Shown here one piece after another: positions 5,138 through 5,495 of a stretch of DNA of 5,495 nucleotides (positions within the stretch are counted from its first letter, which is position 1; each line of letters starts with the position of its first letter). The stretch lies in NCBI GenBank assembly GCA_937859855.1, contig CALMAR010000076.1, forward strand, positions 1-5,495. Direction: 5' to 3'. Position numbers and translations under genes: made by a program. The DNA comes from an uncultured Kineosporia sp. (GTDB taxonomy: Bacteria > Actinomycetota > Actinomycetes > Actinomycetales > Kineosporiaceae). The notes beneath the pieces are model-generated. The model ran no database searches and was not told the origin of the DNA. It worked only from the letters and a program-made list of their open reading frames with translations.

Positions 5138-5495
5138 TCAGGCGCGCAGGCGCAGACCTCGCGGAGTGGCCCGGAATCCGGCCGCCTCCAGCGCATCGGC
5201 CAGCGGATGGTCACCCAGCAGCACTCCTGATCCGTCCGCCCGCTCCACCGTGAGCCGCCCCAGCGCCCCCTCCCGGACGGCCAGCGCCAGCGCATCGGCG
5301 GCACTGCGCAGCTGAGCCGGCTCCTGTGTCCACGACAACAGGGAGCGGCCACCGCGCTCCACGTACAGCACCAGCTCGCCACCGACCAGGACGACCAGCG
5401 CACCTGCCTTCCGCCCCCGCCCGGGTGCCAGGCCCGGGGCGCGGGTCTGGCCCCACCGGCCCCGGCCCCATGGCCGAGCCGGCCCGGGGCGCGCC
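5138..5495 (-). CDS. lhr: ATP-dependent helicase Lhr, C-terminal end (partial)
   Basis: The frame is open from the window edge (first full codon at 5494) to the TGA at 5140-5138, giving the last 118 residues. The segment GRKAGALVVLVGGELVLYVERGGRSLLSW (about 34-62 of the visible part) is characteristic of the C-terminal region of long actinobacterial Lhr (superfamily 2 DNA helicase in repair), followed by a variable alpha/beta end with GVLLGDHPLADALEAAGFRATPRGLRLRA. The helicase motor domains lie outside the window. A start at GTG 5371 would cut through the conserved segment and is therefore not the real beginning. Adjacent nei2 downstream on the same strand is the expected actinobacterial pairing, linking helicase and glycosylase in DNA repair. 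Confidence 0.88.
   Translation of the reverse strand, partial: ARPGPARPWGRGRWGQTRAPGLAPGRGRKAGALVVLVGGELVLYVERGGRSLLSWTQEPAQLRSAADALALAVREGALGRLTVERADGSGVLLGDHPLADALEAAGFRATPRGLRLRA

Noticed and set aside
4373..5230. 285-codon open frame on the plus strand opposite nei
   Set aside because: It mirrors nei, whose catalytic and zinc residues are all intact. The antisense product has no recognisable domain and also crosses into lhr.
1..5495. tRNA, CRISPR array, insertion sequence or riboswitch
   Set aside because: No cloverleaf-like sequence, regularly spaced repeats, transposase motifs or terminal inverted repeats were seen.

Overview
The window is high-GC DNA (GC-rich third codon positions, frequent GTG starts, arginine mostly CGG) from an actinobacterium. 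Gene content and order point the same way. A forward block rimO-pgsA-cinA/pncC is followed by a clgR-type regulator. A reverse block holds the 3' end of lhr followed by a nei2-type DNA glycosylase. I cannot name the genus from sequence alone.

Layout. Positions 2-631 (minus) hold a DUF664/DinB-like gene whose N-terminal two thirds are recognisable (631 down to about 254). After that the family similarity stops, although the frame stays open to the window edge. The outermost ~155 bases instead look like coding sequence on the plus strand with a different arginine codon preference, so this edge is either a true breakpoint or an assembly join. Positions 632-741 are a short divergent intergenic region with a perfect 6-bp hairpin and a -10-like hexamer placed as for a leaderless rimO transcript. 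Positions 742-3506 are the tight cluster rimO (ribosomal protein S12 methylthiotransferase), pgsA (phosphatidylglycerophosphate-synthase type enzyme, start overlapping the rimO stop) and cinA/pncC (NMN amidohydrolase type, 6 nt after pgsA). Positions 3507-3882 carry no convincing gene but contain an 18-bp perfect palindrome and an imperfect dyad, candidate control elements for the next gene. Positions 3883-4197 encode the ClgR-like XRE regulator, which ends in an Ala-Ala terminus resembling a Clp degron. A 55-bp convergent gap follows, then nei2 (4253-5110, minus) and the C-terminus of the Lhr helicase (5138 to window end, minus), 27 nt apart.

Function together. The forward block is housekeeping: ribosome modification, phospholipid synthesis and NAD salvage, followed by a proteolysis regulator. 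The reverse block is DNA repair. I see no mobile element, CRISPR array, RNA gene, defence system or biosynthetic cluster. The points worth a second look are the disrupted left edge, the possible leaderless rimO start, the dyad elements before clgR, the ClgR C-terminus, the charged repeat tail of PgsA and a substitution in a usually conserved Nei motif.
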